Below are positions 1 to 8,971 of a stretch of DNA of 64,000 nt, piece after piece. The translations under genes were made by a program, and so were the position numbers. The stretch's first letter is position 1, and the number at the start of each line of letters is the position of its first letter. The DNA is taken from contig NZ_JAIUDA010000011.1 of assembly GCF_020179835.1 (NCBI RefSeq), forward strand, positions 1 to 64,000. Reading direction: 5' to 3'. The notes under the pieces are model-generated. The model did not search any database. It saw only the letters and a list, made by a program, of their open reading frames with translations, and was not told the DNA's origin. This DNA is from Pantoea sp. alder81. GTDB taxonomy: Bacteria; Pseudomonadota; Gammaproteobacteria; Enterobacterales; Enterobacteriaceae.

Positions 1-127
1 TGATTACATCGAAATGTTTTATAACAGTAAGCGTCGGCATGGTTCTAGCGATCAGATGTCACCGACAGAATATGAAAACCAGTATTATCAACGGCTCGGA
101 AGTGTCTAGATTATCCGTGGCGATTCA
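1..127 (+). mobile_element. Right end of an IS3-family insertion sequence (partial)
   Basis: The window opens inside an IS3-family element. It ends with a probable terminal inverted repeat at about 103-127; read on the minus strand it starts TGAATCGCCACGG, typical of this family's ends. The element has cut the alcohol dehydrogenase gene that starts at about 128. The left end lies outside the window. Confidence 0.75.
2..109 (+). CDS. IS3-family transposase OrfB, C-terminal fragment
   Basis: This is the last 35 residues of an IS3-family DDE transposase, entering from the left edge and stopping at TAG 107-109. The segment FYNSKRRHGSSDQMSPTEYE is the conserved end of the integrase core (the NxxRRH and SPxEYE pattern of this family). 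It catalyses transposition of the element. Only the tail is visible, so integrity of the gene cannot be judged. The stop codon lies within the terminal repeat, as is usual for these elements. Confidence 0.85.
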   Translation, partial: DYIEMFYNSKRRHGSSDQMSPTEYENQYYQRLGSV

Positions 128-885
128 GAGCGGGAATGGAACAATACTGTCAGGTAGGACCAACAATGACCTACGGAAGCCCTGTACCTGAAAGTGTAGA
201 ACCCACCGGTGTTACTCAAGGGGGGTATTCCACAGCAGCTGTAGTAAATAAAGATTTTGTTATAAAAATTCCAAAAGAATATGACCTTGCTGCTGCTGGA
301 CCAGTTATGTGTGCTGCAGTTACCGTTTACTCTCCGCTTCGCCACTGGCAGGTAAGAAAAGATTCAAAAGTGGCAATTGTAGGTATGGGAGGGCTAGGAC
401 ACCTTGCAGTGAAGCTCGCCAAATCAATGGGGGCTGAAGTGGTGGTATTTACTACGTCTCCGGATAAAGCAGACGATGCCCGCCGTTTTGGTGCCCATGA
501 CGTGGTTGTAAACTACGATGCAGAAAAATTAAAAAAGTTAAACCGGCACTTTGACTTTGTGCTGGACACTGTTCCTTACCAGCATGAACTTGATCCGATC
601 ATGAACACGATGAAACGCGATGCAACACTTTGCCTCGTTGGCATCGGCAAGGTCTCTGAGCCGAATCAGTTATCACCGTTTACAACGGTATTGCGGCGCT
701 ACAGTTTTGCAGGATCGACAATTGGTGGCATACGTGAAACTCAGGAAGTGATTGATTACTGTAACCTTCACGGTATCAAACCTGACTACAGGCTTATAAA
801 GCCTTCAGATATTAATCAGACGTGGTCAGATGTTGTCGCTAAAAAAGCCAGATATCGCTATGTGATGGATTTAAAGCAGATATGA
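128..885 (+). pseudogene. Zinc-type alcohol dehydrogenase, 5' end removed by IS insertion
   Basis: The remnant encodes the C-terminal two thirds of a medium-chain NAD(P)-dependent alcohol/aldehyde reductase of the YahK/AdhA type. Visible are the distal catalytic-domain segment (GGYSTAAVV), the conserved TYSPLRHW stretch, the nucleotide-binding GMGGLGHLAVKLAK and the C-terminal YRYVMD. The N-terminal zinc-binding region, which in complete homologues (about 340-350 aa) holds the CGVCHSD and GHE motifs, is missing; the reading frame is open back to the IS boundary at about 127. A Met at 136 could start translation, but without the active-site half the product should not be an active enzyme. Confidence 0.85.
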
Positions 886-944
886 TTTGAACGGTTTGAG
901 TGTCTGACATGATTTAATGACACTTTTTTAGAGTTTATACCATG

Positions 945-971
945 AAAAAGAGCCCAGACCCGGGCTCTTTT
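945..971. terminator. Bidirectional intrinsic terminator
   Basis: AAAAGAGCCC and GGGCTCTTTT form a 10-bp stem with a 6-nt loop, with A and T tracts on the two sides. It sits between the converging alcohol dehydrogenase remnant and the minus-strand dehydrogenase, so it can serve both. Confidence 0.8.
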
Positions 972-976
972 AACAC

Positions 977-1720
977 TTACCACCCCTGCAATGTAGGATG
1001 GATGACAATATCATTTATCGTTAAGTTCTGAGGCTTATCCAGTGCATAAGCTACTGCATCGGCAACCTCTTCAGGAGAGATTGCAATTTCATTGAGCTTT
1101 TTCGCAATACCCTTTCCTTCACTATTTTCAACCTTATCCGCCCAACCAGTGTTAATGACACCAGGGCTTATCATCGATACCTGAATGCCTTCACCTACCC
1201 CAATCTCTCTTCTCAGGCTTTCTGTGAGCCCCCTGATGAAGAATTTTGTTGCGCTATAAACACCGCTTGCGTCACCGGTATGGATACCTGCAACCGAACT
1301 CATATTAAGGATGTGACCATGTTTTTGCATAACTAATACAGGTAAGAACACAGCCAGAGCATTCAGATAACCATGGATGTTGGTATCGATCATTTTCTTC
1401 CAGTCATCCAGTGCCACATCCTTCCAGTTGGAAAACAGCATCAACCCGGCATTATTAACCAGATGATCAATTCTTCCGTACTTTTCCTGCACATATTGCC
1501 CGAGTGATTTCAGGCTCTCAATGTCGGTTACATCCGTTACTTTATAATCAGCATATCCACCACTATCCTTAATCTGATTAACGATAGATTTTAACTTTTC
1601 TTCATTCCTGGCAGCTAAAATAACTGTACCACCATGCTTAGCAATTCGAATTGCTGAAGCGGAACCAATACCTGATGACGCACCTGTAATGACAGTAACT
1701 GTTTCACTTGTAATTGACAT
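977..1720 (-). CDS. Short-chain dehydrogenase/reductase (SDR), classical type
   Basis: A 247-aa classical SDR oxidoreductase, probably cytosolic and NADP(H)-dependent. The Rossmann motif TGASSGIGSA is near residue 12, NNAGL near residue 90, and the catalytic Ser with YSATK (Tyr, Lys) lies near residues 140-160. The length is normal for the family (about 245-250 aa). The start was set at 1720, where AGGAAGTTTA precedes ATG; the open frame extends a further 13 codons upstream without a ribosome site. The substrate cannot be inferred. It converges on the alcohol dehydrogenase remnant and is divergent from another SDR at 2040; together with the LysR gene at 3065 these look like a small metabolic cargo block. 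Confidence 0.85.
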   Translation of the reverse strand: MSITSETVTVITGASSGIGSASAIRIAKHGGTVILAARNEEKLKSIVNQIKDSGGYADYKVTDVTDIESLKSLGQYVQEKYGRIDHLVNNAGLMLFSNWKDVALDDWKKMIDTNIHGYLNALAVFLPVLVMQKHGHILNMSSVAGIHTGDASGVYSATKFFIRGLTESLRREIGVGEGIQVSMISPGVINTGWADKVENSEGKGIAKKLNEIAISPEEVADAVAYALDKPQNLTINDIVIHPTLQGW

Positions 1721-2039
1721 TAAACTTCCTTTATTTGAATGAATTTCATCACAAGTCAATATAGTTTAATTTAACCACCCAGTCACAGTAAGCAATTTAA
1801 AACCTTACGACAAAACAACAAATAAAATAAATTTCTTGCTCTTTTTCATGAAGATACACTCAATGTGTTATTTTATAAATGAACCATTGAATAAAAATCA
1901 TCAATAGCAAGCCATTGATTTTTAATATCTTTTACTCTAGGTGATGAATTTTTAATCAACCCGAAATACGAGTCAGAAAACAAAACATAAAATCAATGCT
2001 AGCCTTAAATTGGATTTTTAAATTCAGATGAGGATAATT

Positions 2040-2834
2040 ATGAACAGAAAAACTGCATTGATTACCGGGGCTTCGAACGGAATTGGATACGAACTGGCGA
2101 AAATTTTCGCTAAAAATGGCTATAACATAATTGCTGTTTCTCGTGGAGAAGAGAAGTTAAATAAAGCCTGCGAAGAGTTACGGAAATCAGGCACTGAAAT
2201 ATTCTCCTATCCTGCTGATCTCAGCAACTATGATGATATTGAATCACTAAAAAAAAGGATTGACAGCGAAAGCTTATCAATTAATGCAATGGTCATAAAT
2301 GCAGGCCAGGGCCTTGGTGGTAGATTTATCGGCGGAACTGAGCTTAGCAAAGAGCTCAATTTGATTCGTCTTAATATTGACTCCTACGTCCACCTCTCAA
2401 AAGTCTTCCTTCCCGAGCTGATAAAAAACGGTGGGGGTCATGTTCTGATGACCTCATCAGTATCAGGTACATCGCCTATCCCCTTTGAAGCCATCTACGG
2501 TGCTTCAAAGGCATTTGTTAACTCATTCTTCTGGGCCATCAGAAATGAGTTGAAAGGACAAGGTCTCAATATGACATTACTCATGCCTGGAGCAACGCAA
2601 ACGAACTTCTTTAATAACGCAGGCCAGGCCAATACCAAAGTAGGAGCAAGCCAGCCAACGACACCTGAAGAGGTTGCAGAACGCGCATGGTATGCCCTCA
2701 TGAGCGGCCATGAATACGTGTACGGGAGTGATGATGCTGAGCATGAGGGTGATATCCTTAACCGTATCCAAAGTGAGTCTCAGAAAGCACAGCGACATCG
2801 TTTAATCTCTGAACCGGATTCCGCTGGCCAGTAA
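2040..2834 (+). CDS. Short-chain dehydrogenase/reductase, DltE/YqjQ-like
   Basis: A 264-aa SDR. The cofactor motif TGASNGIGYE is at residues 8-17, NAGQG near residue 85, the catalytic Ser near 137 and YGASK near 152, so the core residues are present. The C-terminal tail (about 240-264) is polar and resembles that of DltE-type SDRs. The start at 2040 has GAGGA seven bases upstream; the in-frame ATG at 2028 has no ribosome site. The 280-bp AT-rich gap before it separates it from the divergent SDR and probably holds both promoters. The natural substrate is unknown. Confidence 0.85.
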   Translation: MNRKTALITGASNGIGYELAKIFAKNGYNIIAVSRGEEKLNKACEELRKSGTEIFSYPADLSNYDDIESLKKRIDSESLSINAMVINAGQGLGGRFIGGTELSKELNLIRLNIDSYVHLSKVFLPELIKNGGGHVLMTSSVSGTSPIPFEAIYGASKAFVNSFFWAIRNELKGQGLNMTLLMPGATQTNFFNNAGQANTKVGASQPTTPEEVAERAWYALMSGHEYVYGSDDAEHEGDILNRIQSESQKAQRHRLISEPDSAGQ

Positions 2835-2841
2835 GTCATCC

Positions 2842-2868
2842 GGGTAACAACGCCATGTTGTTGCCCCT
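2842..2868 (+). terminator. Intrinsic terminator after the second SDR gene
   Basis: GGGTAACAAC (2842-2851) pairs with GTTGTTGCCC (2857-2866), one T-G wobble, followed by a pyrimidine-rich CTTTTCCTT tract. Confidence 0.65.
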
Positions 2869-3064
2869 TTTCCTTGATCTCCTCTCTACCGTACAGCCTT
2901 CATAGGGAGTCATCCCTTCTTCTGAGGATGCTCTTATCTCAATTTTGAAAAACAGTTAATGACACCATTGTTGAATTTAATTAAAAATAGCTCTCACGGG
3001 CCTTGTAATAATTGAATATTAATGCAAGGGCCATTTAAAAAAATTCAACGATGGAATATGGCTC

Positions 3065-3985
3065 ATGCCTGTAAGACCAATCGCTAAACTTTCCCGCCGC
3101 GATCTTGCCGACCTTAACGCATTCCGAGCCGTTGAACGGCTACGAAGCTTTACCCAGGCTGCTGTCGAACTGGGTATAACGACTTCAGCCCTGAGTCATT
3201 CAGTTCGTAATCTTGAAGCTCGCCTCGGCGTTCGCCTTCTGAACCGGACCAGCAGAACAGTCGCGCCTACTGATGCAGGTGCTTCTCTCGCTTCGCGTCT
3301 TGAAATTGGTTTTAAAGAAATTGGCGATGCACTCGATGAGATAAACAATTTTCGAGACCGACCCGTAGGGCGACTTCGAGTGAATGCTCTCTGCGATGGC
3401 GCCCGTCTCATCCTCGCTAAGCATCTTCCACGATTTTTACAGGCCTATCCTGAAGTGGAAATTGAGATAGCAGTCGATGATAAGATGGTAGATATCGTAT
3501 CTGGAGGATTCGATGCTGGTATACGTTTCGGCGGTACAGTTCCTGAAGATTTCGTGGCAGTAAAACTTGGGCATGACTTGCGATGGGTTGCCGTTGCATC
3601 ACCCCGTTATCTGTTTCGTCGGCAGAAACCTGTCGTCCCTGAAGATCTACGTTCTCACTCGTGCATTCAGATCCGTATGGGGTCCGGAACGATCTACAGG
3701 TGGGAGTTCAGAAAAGGCGATGAATACCGGGCAATTGAAGTGCCAGGGCAGACGTGCGTAAATGAAACGACAATGGGTGTAGAATTGGCCCTCGGCGATG
3801 TGGGAATCACTTATTGCCTTGAAGACAGGGTTAGCGATTACATCAAACGCGGGGAACTTGTCGAAGTATTATCCGACTGGGCTCCGATAGAACCTGCAAT
3901 GCATCTGTACTATCCTGGTCACAGGCAAATACCTCAGGGCCTCAGAGAGCTTATCGATATGCTCAAAGATGAAACTAATTCATAG
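3065..3985 (+). CDS. LysR-family transcriptional regulator
   Basis: A 306-aa LysR-type regulator. The N-terminal winged helix-turn-helix runs from about residue 13 to 73 (LNAFRAVERLRSFTQAA, then SALSHSVRNLEARLGVRLLN, then RTVAPTDAG). The periplasmic-binding-like effector domain fills residues 95-300; AVDDKMVDIVSGGFDAGIRF is the usual hinge-side segment. Length is typical. The start has only a weak upstream ribosome site (ATATGGCTC). The regulated gene is not certain; the SDR genes upstream are the nearest candidates, though LysR targets are usually divergent and here the neighbour is co-oriented. Confidence 0.9.
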   Translation: MPVRPIAKLSRRDLADLNAFRAVERLRSFTQAAVELGITTSALSHSVRNLEARLGVRLLNRTSRTVAPTDAGASLASRLEIGFKEIGDALDEINNFRDRPVGRLRVNALCDGARLILAKHLPRFLQAYPEVEIEIAVDDKMVDIVSGGFDAGIRFGGTVPEDFVAVKLGHDLRWVAVASPRYLFRRQKPVVPEDLRSHSCIQIRMGSGTIYRWEFRKGDEYRAIEVPGQTCVNETTMGVELALGDVGITYCLEDRVSDYIKRGELVEVLSDWAPIEPAMHLYYPGHRQIPQGLRELIDMLKDETNS

Positions 3986-4050
3986 CTTTTAGTTAAAAGA
4001 AGCGTCAATCAAAACTCTTATGTGGGCGATCAGAATTTATACGTCATACT

Positions 4051-4083
4051 CAGCCAGTATTTTCTGTTTACTGGCTGGGTTTA
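4051..4083 (+). terminator. Terminator-like hairpin after the LysR gene
   Basis: CAGCCAGT (4051-4058) and ACTGGCTG (4070-4077) form an 8-bp stem followed by GGGTTT. It lies between the regulator and the replication origin. Confidence 0.5.
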
Positions 4084-4259
4084 ACCCAGACGTCCAAACC
4101 TGCATCATGCATCAGTCCCTCCTTCAGCCCAAAGAGATTCACAAGCCATTGTTAAATTGTCATTCCAAACACTCTCTATGATAACGGTGAGCGGCCATAC
4201 AGTTTACTGTGTGGTCGTGAAGCGTTGGGCAAGCCGTCAGGCGCGGCAGTCAACTGACT

Positions 4260-4374
4260 TTATCAACATATCCACCGGATAGATCAATTCTTTTAAGATC
4301 ATAAGAAGATCATATTGAGATCATTAGAAGATCAAAAGAGATCACAGATGCTCTATCTGAATGATCTAAAAGGT
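4260..4374. other. AT-rich origin region with DnaA box and GATC cluster
   Basis: TTATCAACA (4260-4268) is one mismatch from a DnaA box, and TGTGGATAA at 4539-4547 is a perfect box on the minus strand that overlaps the start of the initiator gene. Between 4282 and about 4370, seven GATC sites occur in an AT-rich stretch built from variants of AAGATCAT. Dam-methylated GATC clusters of this kind are typical of SeqA-controlled, Dam-dependent plasmid origins. With the iterons immediately downstream, this is the best candidate for the replication origin. Confidence 0.75.
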
Positions 4375-4389
4375 AAAAACACCACTTCG

Positions 4390-4512
4390 GGTATCTACTT
4401 TCATGAATAAGGTATTTACTTTCATGAGAAAGGTATCCACTTTCATGCAAAAGGTCTCTACTTTCATGGAAATGGTATTTACTTTCATGATATAAAGGTA
4501 TTCACTTTCATG
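4390..4512 (+). repeat. Upstream iterons (six) of the replication origin
   Basis: Six direct copies of GGTATYTACTTTCATG begin at 4390, 4411, 4432, 4453, 4474 and 4497, mostly at 21-bp spacing (the last 23). They are the expected binding sites for the initiator encoded at 4548 and should act in origin firing and in autoregulation of the initiator gene. Position 4453 has the most divergent copy (GGTCTCTAC). Confidence 0.9.
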
Positions 4513-4547
4513 AAAACGCGATCTTTCTGACCCGAGGGTGTGGATAA

Positions 4548-5432
4548 GTGGGAAAAGATAATAAAGTCATCGATATAGACAACCCTTTTGCCATCGTCAA
4601 AAAAGATACAGAAACAGTTTATCTACTGGAGCCGAACAGCAACAAAACTGTTCAGCCGGTGGCTTTGCTGCGTCTGAGCGTCTTCACGCCCGTTGCCCCC
4701 AAGGAGAAAGGAAAGCGTGACTTCCTGATCGATGCGTCAGATGAGCTCTCAAGCCTTGAGGTGGCAAAGCGCGAGGGCTACACGGATATCAAGATCCAGG
4801 GCGCTAAGCTCAGCATGTCGACAGATTTCAAAACGTGGCTCGGCATCATTATGGCCTTCTCCACTTATGGCTACAGCAGTGAAACCATTCGGCTACCGTT
4901 CACTGAGTTCGCCAAAATGTGTGGGATCAAGTCCGCCGATCTCAACGCCCGCTCGCGTAAGCGTCTGCATGACTCGCTCTTTAGCATTTCCAGCGTGACC
5001 CTCGCCTTCAGCAGCAAGGATGGCAAGAAATCCATGTTCTCACACCTTGTACAGCGCGCCGTGCTGAACATGAACACGGATACGGTTGAGATAACAGCTG
5101 ACAGCAACCTGTGGGAGCTTTACCGCTACGATCACAAAGTGCTGCTGGGCCTCAAGGCGCTCTCTGAGCTGTCCCGTAAAGAAGCCGCACAGTCTCTTTA
5201 TATCTATTTTGAGAGTATGCCTGGCGGCACGCTTTACATCTCCATGAAGCGCCTGAGAGAGCGTCTGGCGATGGGCTCACCCGTCAAGCTACAGAATTCG
5301 ATTATCAGGCGCGCGATGGCTGACCTGGAGAAGATAGGCTACATCGATTATACCGAGCTCAAAAAGGGCCGTGAGATCCAGTTTGTCATCAGCGGCCGCT
5401 CTCCCAAGCTTCAGGTGTTACCCGGTCACTGA
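4548..5432 (+). CDS. repA: Iteron-binding replication initiator, RepFIB-like (Rep_3 superfamily)
   Basis: A 294-aa plasmid replication initiator. Two winged-helix domains are expected; KRLHDSLFSISSVTLAF (about residues 135-151) and the C-terminal KLQNSIIRRAMADLEKIGYI are in the positions of the DNA-contacting helices of Rep_3 proteins. The length fits. It starts with GTG at 4548, with GAGG upstream, and a DnaA box covers the start region. Twelve further iterons lie downstream, so it is flanked by its own binding sites, as in RepFIB-type replicons where Rep binding also controls copy number and incompatibility. The exact incompatibility type cannot be assigned from the sequence alone. Confidence 0.88.
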   Translation: MGKDNKVIDIDNPFAIVKKDTETVYLLEPNSNKTVQPVALLRLSVFTPVAPKEKGKRDFLIDASDELSSLEVAKREGYTDIKIQGAKLSMSTDFKTWLGIIMAFSTYGYSSETIRLPFTEFAKMCGIKSADLNARSRKRLHDSLFSISSVTLAFSSKDGKKSMFSHLVQRAVLNMNTDTVEITADSNLWELYRYDHKVLLGLKALSELSRKEAAQSLYIYFESMPGGTLYISMKRLRERLAMGSPVKLQNSIIRRAMADLEKIGYIDYTELKKGREIQFVISGRSPKLQVLPGH

Positions 5433-5441
5433 TTTCTCCAC

Positions 5442-6137
5442 GGTATTCACTTTCATGCTGACGCCCATTGAAGTCTTTGCTTCCATGATGTGAAGTTCAA
5501 AGGTATTTACTTTCATGACTGAAAGGCGCGAAATGATGCCTCCTTGTCATGTTGAGGGGTATCTACTTTCATGCATCCCGCCGTAAGCTCGCCTGTTCCT
5601 GTCGCCACTGGGCGTTATGCCGTCTGTGCTTTCATGTACAGGCCGATTGGGGTATCTGCTTTCATGATGACCTTGTGGCAAAGGTATTCACTTTCATGGA
5701 AAACGCGTACCCCCCTCATGAAATGTTCATGAAAGTGGATACCTTTCTGTCGTCAATCGCTGTCTCTGCATGAAAGCAGATACCTTTCGGGGACTATTCA
5801 CTGACTTCATCATGAAAGTAGATACTCTTTCATACTCGTGAGTCTCGGCTAGTCCGTACTTCATGTAAGTAGATACCTTTTCCATGAAAGTAAATACCTT
5901 CCATCTGTTTCGCTCACCAGTATGCTTTACTGTTAGTGAGTAGTTACTAACTCTTAATCTCCCCCACAACGAGGTTCGTTGACTCCGGGTTGCAACCTCA
6001 AGGCGGGGCCGGTCATTAATTCCGCCCAGGGGCGTATTGTAATAACGGCTTGTCGTGCATGGTATTCACTTTCATGAAGGGCATATGAAGACGTCAGTCA
6101 GGGTCTTCATGTTTCCCTTATCATGAAAGTAGATACC
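5442..6137. repeat. Downstream iterons (twelve) in both orientations
   Basis: Plus-strand copies of GGTATYTACTTTCATG begin at 5442, 5502, 5558, 5651, 5683 and 6061. Minus-strand copies (CATGAAAGTRGATACC) begin at 5728, 5769, 5811, 5862, 5883 and 6122. Spacing is irregular, unlike the 21-bp array before the gene, and a degenerate copy lies near 5471. Five plus copies are followed by five minus copies, forming a large imperfect inverted arrangement. In RepFIB-like replicons the downstream cluster acts in copy-number control (handcuffing/titration). No gene is seen in 5433-6158. Confidence 0.88.
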
Positions 6138-6158
6138 CTTTCCCTTGTGGCTACACTG

Positions 6159-6845
6159 TCACTTTTTTACCGGCGGCGAACTCTCCGACGTGCATTCGTC
6201 ACTTGATACCGACGCCCGTTTATTAAATGCTTCCAAATCAGTCTCCAGTACCCGGGTCATTGCCGGAGTAGGCACCGATGAAAACATCAGCCACGGAAAA
6301 CACCAGGTAACCATGTTCAGCAATATTGCCGGTGCCGTGTACTCAATTCCGGCCTTCCACCCTACCAGACAGGAAATCGCCAGAACCAGACTGAACGACA
6401 GGGGGAGGTTCACGTATGCGTATCCCAACCATGCGCGCCGGTACCATTTTCTATCAAAGCTGATCTGACCGTTATGTTCGCTGAGCCAGTTGCGCCATGC
6501 CGCCAGATAACGCGGCCGCTGATTAAACCGGTGACAGAACTCAACTGCCAGAGGCTGCAGCCTGTAATTAAATATCCCCGTCAGCGGATGGAGTACGAGC
6601 TGCTTAAGTTCACGTTCTGCGAGCTCTTTAGCCTCATCACTCAGGTAATCCAGCGTACGTATCTGCACCAGACGCTGCTTTTTACGGTTAAGGAGGTCAC
6701 GTATCAAACCGGATGGATCCGCTTTTACCAGCCACGCGTACAGCACCGTGGCAATCATCACTCCGGCCAGCACCAGCCAAACCTGAGAGCCGAATTTAAG
6801 AATCAGCTCTACGGCCTCAATCATGCCAGAAGGCATCTTTGCCAC
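6159..6845 (-). CDS. Conserved plasmid membrane protein of unknown function
   Basis: A 228-aa membrane protein. A hydrophobic helix covers about residues 19-39 (VWLVLAGVMIATVLYAWLV); two more lie around 145-200 (LPLSFSLVLAISCLVGW and AILLNMVTWCFPWLMF). Between them is a basic, probably cytoplasmic stretch (LLNRKKQRLVQIRT ... RKWYRRAW). The tail is polar and acidic. I do not recognise a named family. It lies between the origin and the RepFIB-type recombinase and is co-oriented with it, suggesting a backbone gene of this replicon, but no function can be given. Confidence 0.7.
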   Translation of the reverse strand: MAKMPSGMIEAVELILKFGSQVWLVLAGVMIATVLYAWLVKADPSGLIRDLLNRKKQRLVQIRTLDYLSDEAKELAERELKQLVLHPLTGIFNYRLQPLAVEFCHRFNQRPRYLAAWRNWLSEHNGQISFDRKWYRRAWLGYAYVNLPLSFSLVLAISCLVGWKAGIEYTAPAILLNMVTWCFPWLMFSSVPTPAMTRVLETDLEAFNKRASVSSDECTSESSPPVKK

Positions 6846-6864
6846 TCCCTGTTCATTATTCTAC

Positions 6865-7602
6865 TCAGACCGGCGGCAGGCTTCTCAGCACGGCCGCCGC
6901 CTCCGCGCCCTCTCCGCTGAACGACACCTCAAGCGTCGCCGCCACGTCGAGGGCAAACACCCGCGTGTACACCTCTATCGAGCGGGCGTCCTTGTGTCCC
7001 GCCAGCGCCTGAATGACCTTGAGCGGCTGGCGGTGGTACAGCAGGTGCATGATGTACGAGTGGCGAAACGTGTGCGGGGTCACCGGCACTGAGAGGTGCA
7101 CGCCATCGTCCGCCGCGCGCTTCACCGCCGCCTTCAGCCAGTTGCGCATGGTTTCATCCGTCACGGACCACAGCGGCTCGCGCCGCTTCGGGCGCTCGCT
7201 CGCCATCCACACCTCGACCTGGCGCACAAAGGCGGGATCGGTGAGCGGCACCAGGCGCACGGCGTCTTTCGGCGGCCGGCCCCGCCGGCTCCGCACCTTT
7301 TCCGACAGAATGCGCACGAACGGGCGCGGCCCGTCGATGACGAACGACTCCGGGGTGAACGTGCAGCCCTCGCCGATGCGCGCGCCGGTGTTCCACAGCG
7401 CGTTAAAGAAAAAGTGGTGGCGCCGGTCGGGCATGTAGTGCAGCAGCGCGGCGACCTCGGGGGCGAGCAGGTAGAACGGTGTCACGCCGTTGGCGGTGGC
7501 CCAGCGCCTGAGCGCTACCGCGGTGGCAAAGTCGGCGCCCGGCGCGAAGGACAGCGCCGTCACGCGCCCTGTTAAATTCTGCTGGGGTATCAGGCTGTTC
7601 AT
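6865..7602 (-). CDS. Tyrosine recombinase of the RepFIB/ResD type (multimer resolution)
   Basis: A 245-aa tyrosine recombinase. The catalytic Arg is in NTGARIGE (about residue 93), the HxxR box is HTFRHS (about 182), the second His is in AGHKD (about 206) and the nucleophile Tyr is in SIEVYTRVF (about 217). It lacks the N-terminal arm-binding domain of phage integrases, so it is a simple recombinase like ResD of F. Such proteins sit next to RepFIB replicons and resolve plasmid multimers at an adjacent site; a pair of interleaved inverted repeats at 7689-7770, just upstream, is a candidate. The gene is markedly GC-rich relative to its neighbours. Confidence 0.85.
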   Translation of the reverse strand: MNSLIPQQNLTGRVTALSFAPGADFATAVALRRWATANGVTPFYLLAPEVAALLHYMPDRRHHFFFNALWNTGARIGEGCTFTPESFVIDGPRPFVRILSEKVRSRRGRPPKDAVRLVPLTDPAFVRQVEVWMASERPKRREPLWSVTDETMRNWLKAAVKRAADDGVHLSVPVTPHTFRHSYIMHLLYHRQPLKVIQALAGHKDARSIEVYTRVFALDVAATLEVSFSGEGAEAAAVLRSLPPV

Positions 7603-7688
7603 CCGTTAATTTTCACGTAGCGACGTCGGGGTCTGTGAAGGCTATTTTCGCCGCCCCTTACCGGCGGGGAAAGCGGAATAAATCGCGG

Positions 7689-7770
7689 AAAAAGGATCCG
7701 GGATTTGGTTTTACCCGCAGATTAGCGCCTTATCCAAAGCAGGTAAAGGATCCTTTTTCACCGTAAAACC
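7689..7770. other. Candidate recombination (res/rfs-like) site with interleaved inverted repeats
   Basis: AAAAAGGATCC (7689-7699) is an exact inverted copy of GGATCCTTTTT (7748-7758), and GGTTTTAC (7707-7714) of GTAAAACC (7763-7770). The two pairs are interleaved rather than nested. The element lies about 90 bp upstream of the recombinase start, where F-type plasmids carry their resolution site. Alternatively it is an operator of the recombinase gene. No gene is seen in 7603-7927. Confidence 0.45.
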
Positions 7771-7927
7771 GCCCCACCCCGCGCGCAGCATGGGCTGTGG
7801 GTCCGATCCGTGCGTTTGGTATAAATGGGGTAAAGCCAGGTCAGTGAAGAAGTGATGTAAAAGAGCGCAACTCGGCGGTAAGATGTTTTTATACAGATAA
7901 ATCCTAAAAACCTCAGGGACGTGTCAG

Positions 7928-8971
7928 ATGGCAGTGAAGCGCGCTTATTACGGGAGTGAAGCAGACAGGGACTACTTCGAGCGGGTGTTCCAGTCGGCTA
8001 ATATTAACTTTCTTATTGGCTCCGGCGCGTCGTTGCCGGCCATTCGGGTGCTGGGGAATATTGAAACCGAGCTGCAGCGCCTTATCGAGGATGAAAATGA
8101 AGATGGGTATTTTGAGAAAGCAGCAACCTTTCTCGGTTCGGTCTGGCGACCGCACGAGAAGCTGCTGGGTCACAGCACAATATCACCGGTTCCTGCGGGT
8201 CTGACCGACAGACTTAAGCAGTCACAGGATAATTATGATCATTTTCTCACGGCCCTTGAACGCATTCTGACGCGCCGTCGGACAGGTCTACTGCCCCGTC
8301 GTATCAATGTTTTCACCACTAATTATGATATGTTTATTGAAGACGCAGGCATTCGAAACAGCAATATTATACTCAACGACGGATTCAACAGGCGCGCCAA
8401 TCTCTTGGGCAATGATGCTTTTGATGCAGGAAGTTTTTATCATACGATCAGCGCTACAGGAAATCTGTATAACTACAAGGTTGAGTTGCCAACTGTAAAT
8501 CTGATCAAAATGCACGGTTCATTGTCCTGGACGCGTAAAGAAGAAAAAATAATTTATCAATTTCCAGAATCTGAACCCTCTCGAATTAAAGTTAAAAGTG
8601 TAAGAAAAAAATGGGTACTGTCTCATTGCATGATATTACCCAGGAAAGAAAAGTTCAAAGAAACGCTATTGCAAAACGTGTATTATGATTTACTCAGAAC
8701 TTATTCCAATGAGCTTGATAAAGAAGCTACATTGCTGATTGTTTTTGGTTTCTCGTTTGCTGATGAACATATTGAAACTCTTACCAAGAAAGCACTCCGC
8801 AACGCTACACTGAAAGTGTTGGTTTTTGCCTATAGCGATGATGATGTGACAAACTTCATGGCTAAGTTCGGGGAGTTTTCGAACGTGGAAATCATATATC
8901 TTCCCGGAAAAAATCTCACCTTTCAGGTAATGAATAACATTATCACCTGTTATCTTGGTGGCACCCGATGA
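7928..8971 (+). CDS. SIR2-domain protein of a SIR2-HerA antiphage system
   Basis: A 347-aa protein with a SIR2 NAD-hydrolase fold: FLIGSGASLPAI (about residues 29-40) is the NAD-binding loop, FTTNYDMFIEDA (about 126-137) carries the conserved TNxD, and LIKMHGS (about 190) is the catalytic His motif. In SIR2-HerA systems this subunit assembles with the HerA ATPase and depletes NAD when phage infection is sensed, stopping growth of the infected cell. It overlaps the HerA gene by 4 bp (ATGA), so the two are translationally coupled. The ribosome site is weak (AGGGA). It is lower in GC than the recombinase gene before it, as expected for a cargo insertion. Confidence 0.88.
   Translation: MAVKRAYYGSEADRDYFERVFQSANINFLIGSGASLPAIRVLGNIETELQRLIEDENEDGYFEKAATFLGSVWRPHEKLLGHSTISPVPAGLTDRLKQSQDNYDHFLTALERILTRRRTGLLPRRINVFTTNYDMFIEDAGIRNSNIILNDGFNRRANLLGNDAFDAGSFYHTISATGNLYNYKVELPTVNLIKMHGSLSWTRKEEKIIYQFPESEPSRIKVKSVRKKWVLSHCMILPRKEKFKETLLQNVYYDLLRTYSNELDKEATLLIVFGFSFADEHIETLTKKALRNATLKVLVFAYSDDDVTNFMAKFGEFSNVEIIYLPGKNLTFQVMNNIITCYLGGTR

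Noticed and set aside
6823..7575. Several plus-strand open frames of 89-159 codons across the recombinase gene
   Set aside because: They are shadows of the GC-rich recombinase gene, which shows complete catalytic motifs on the other strand.
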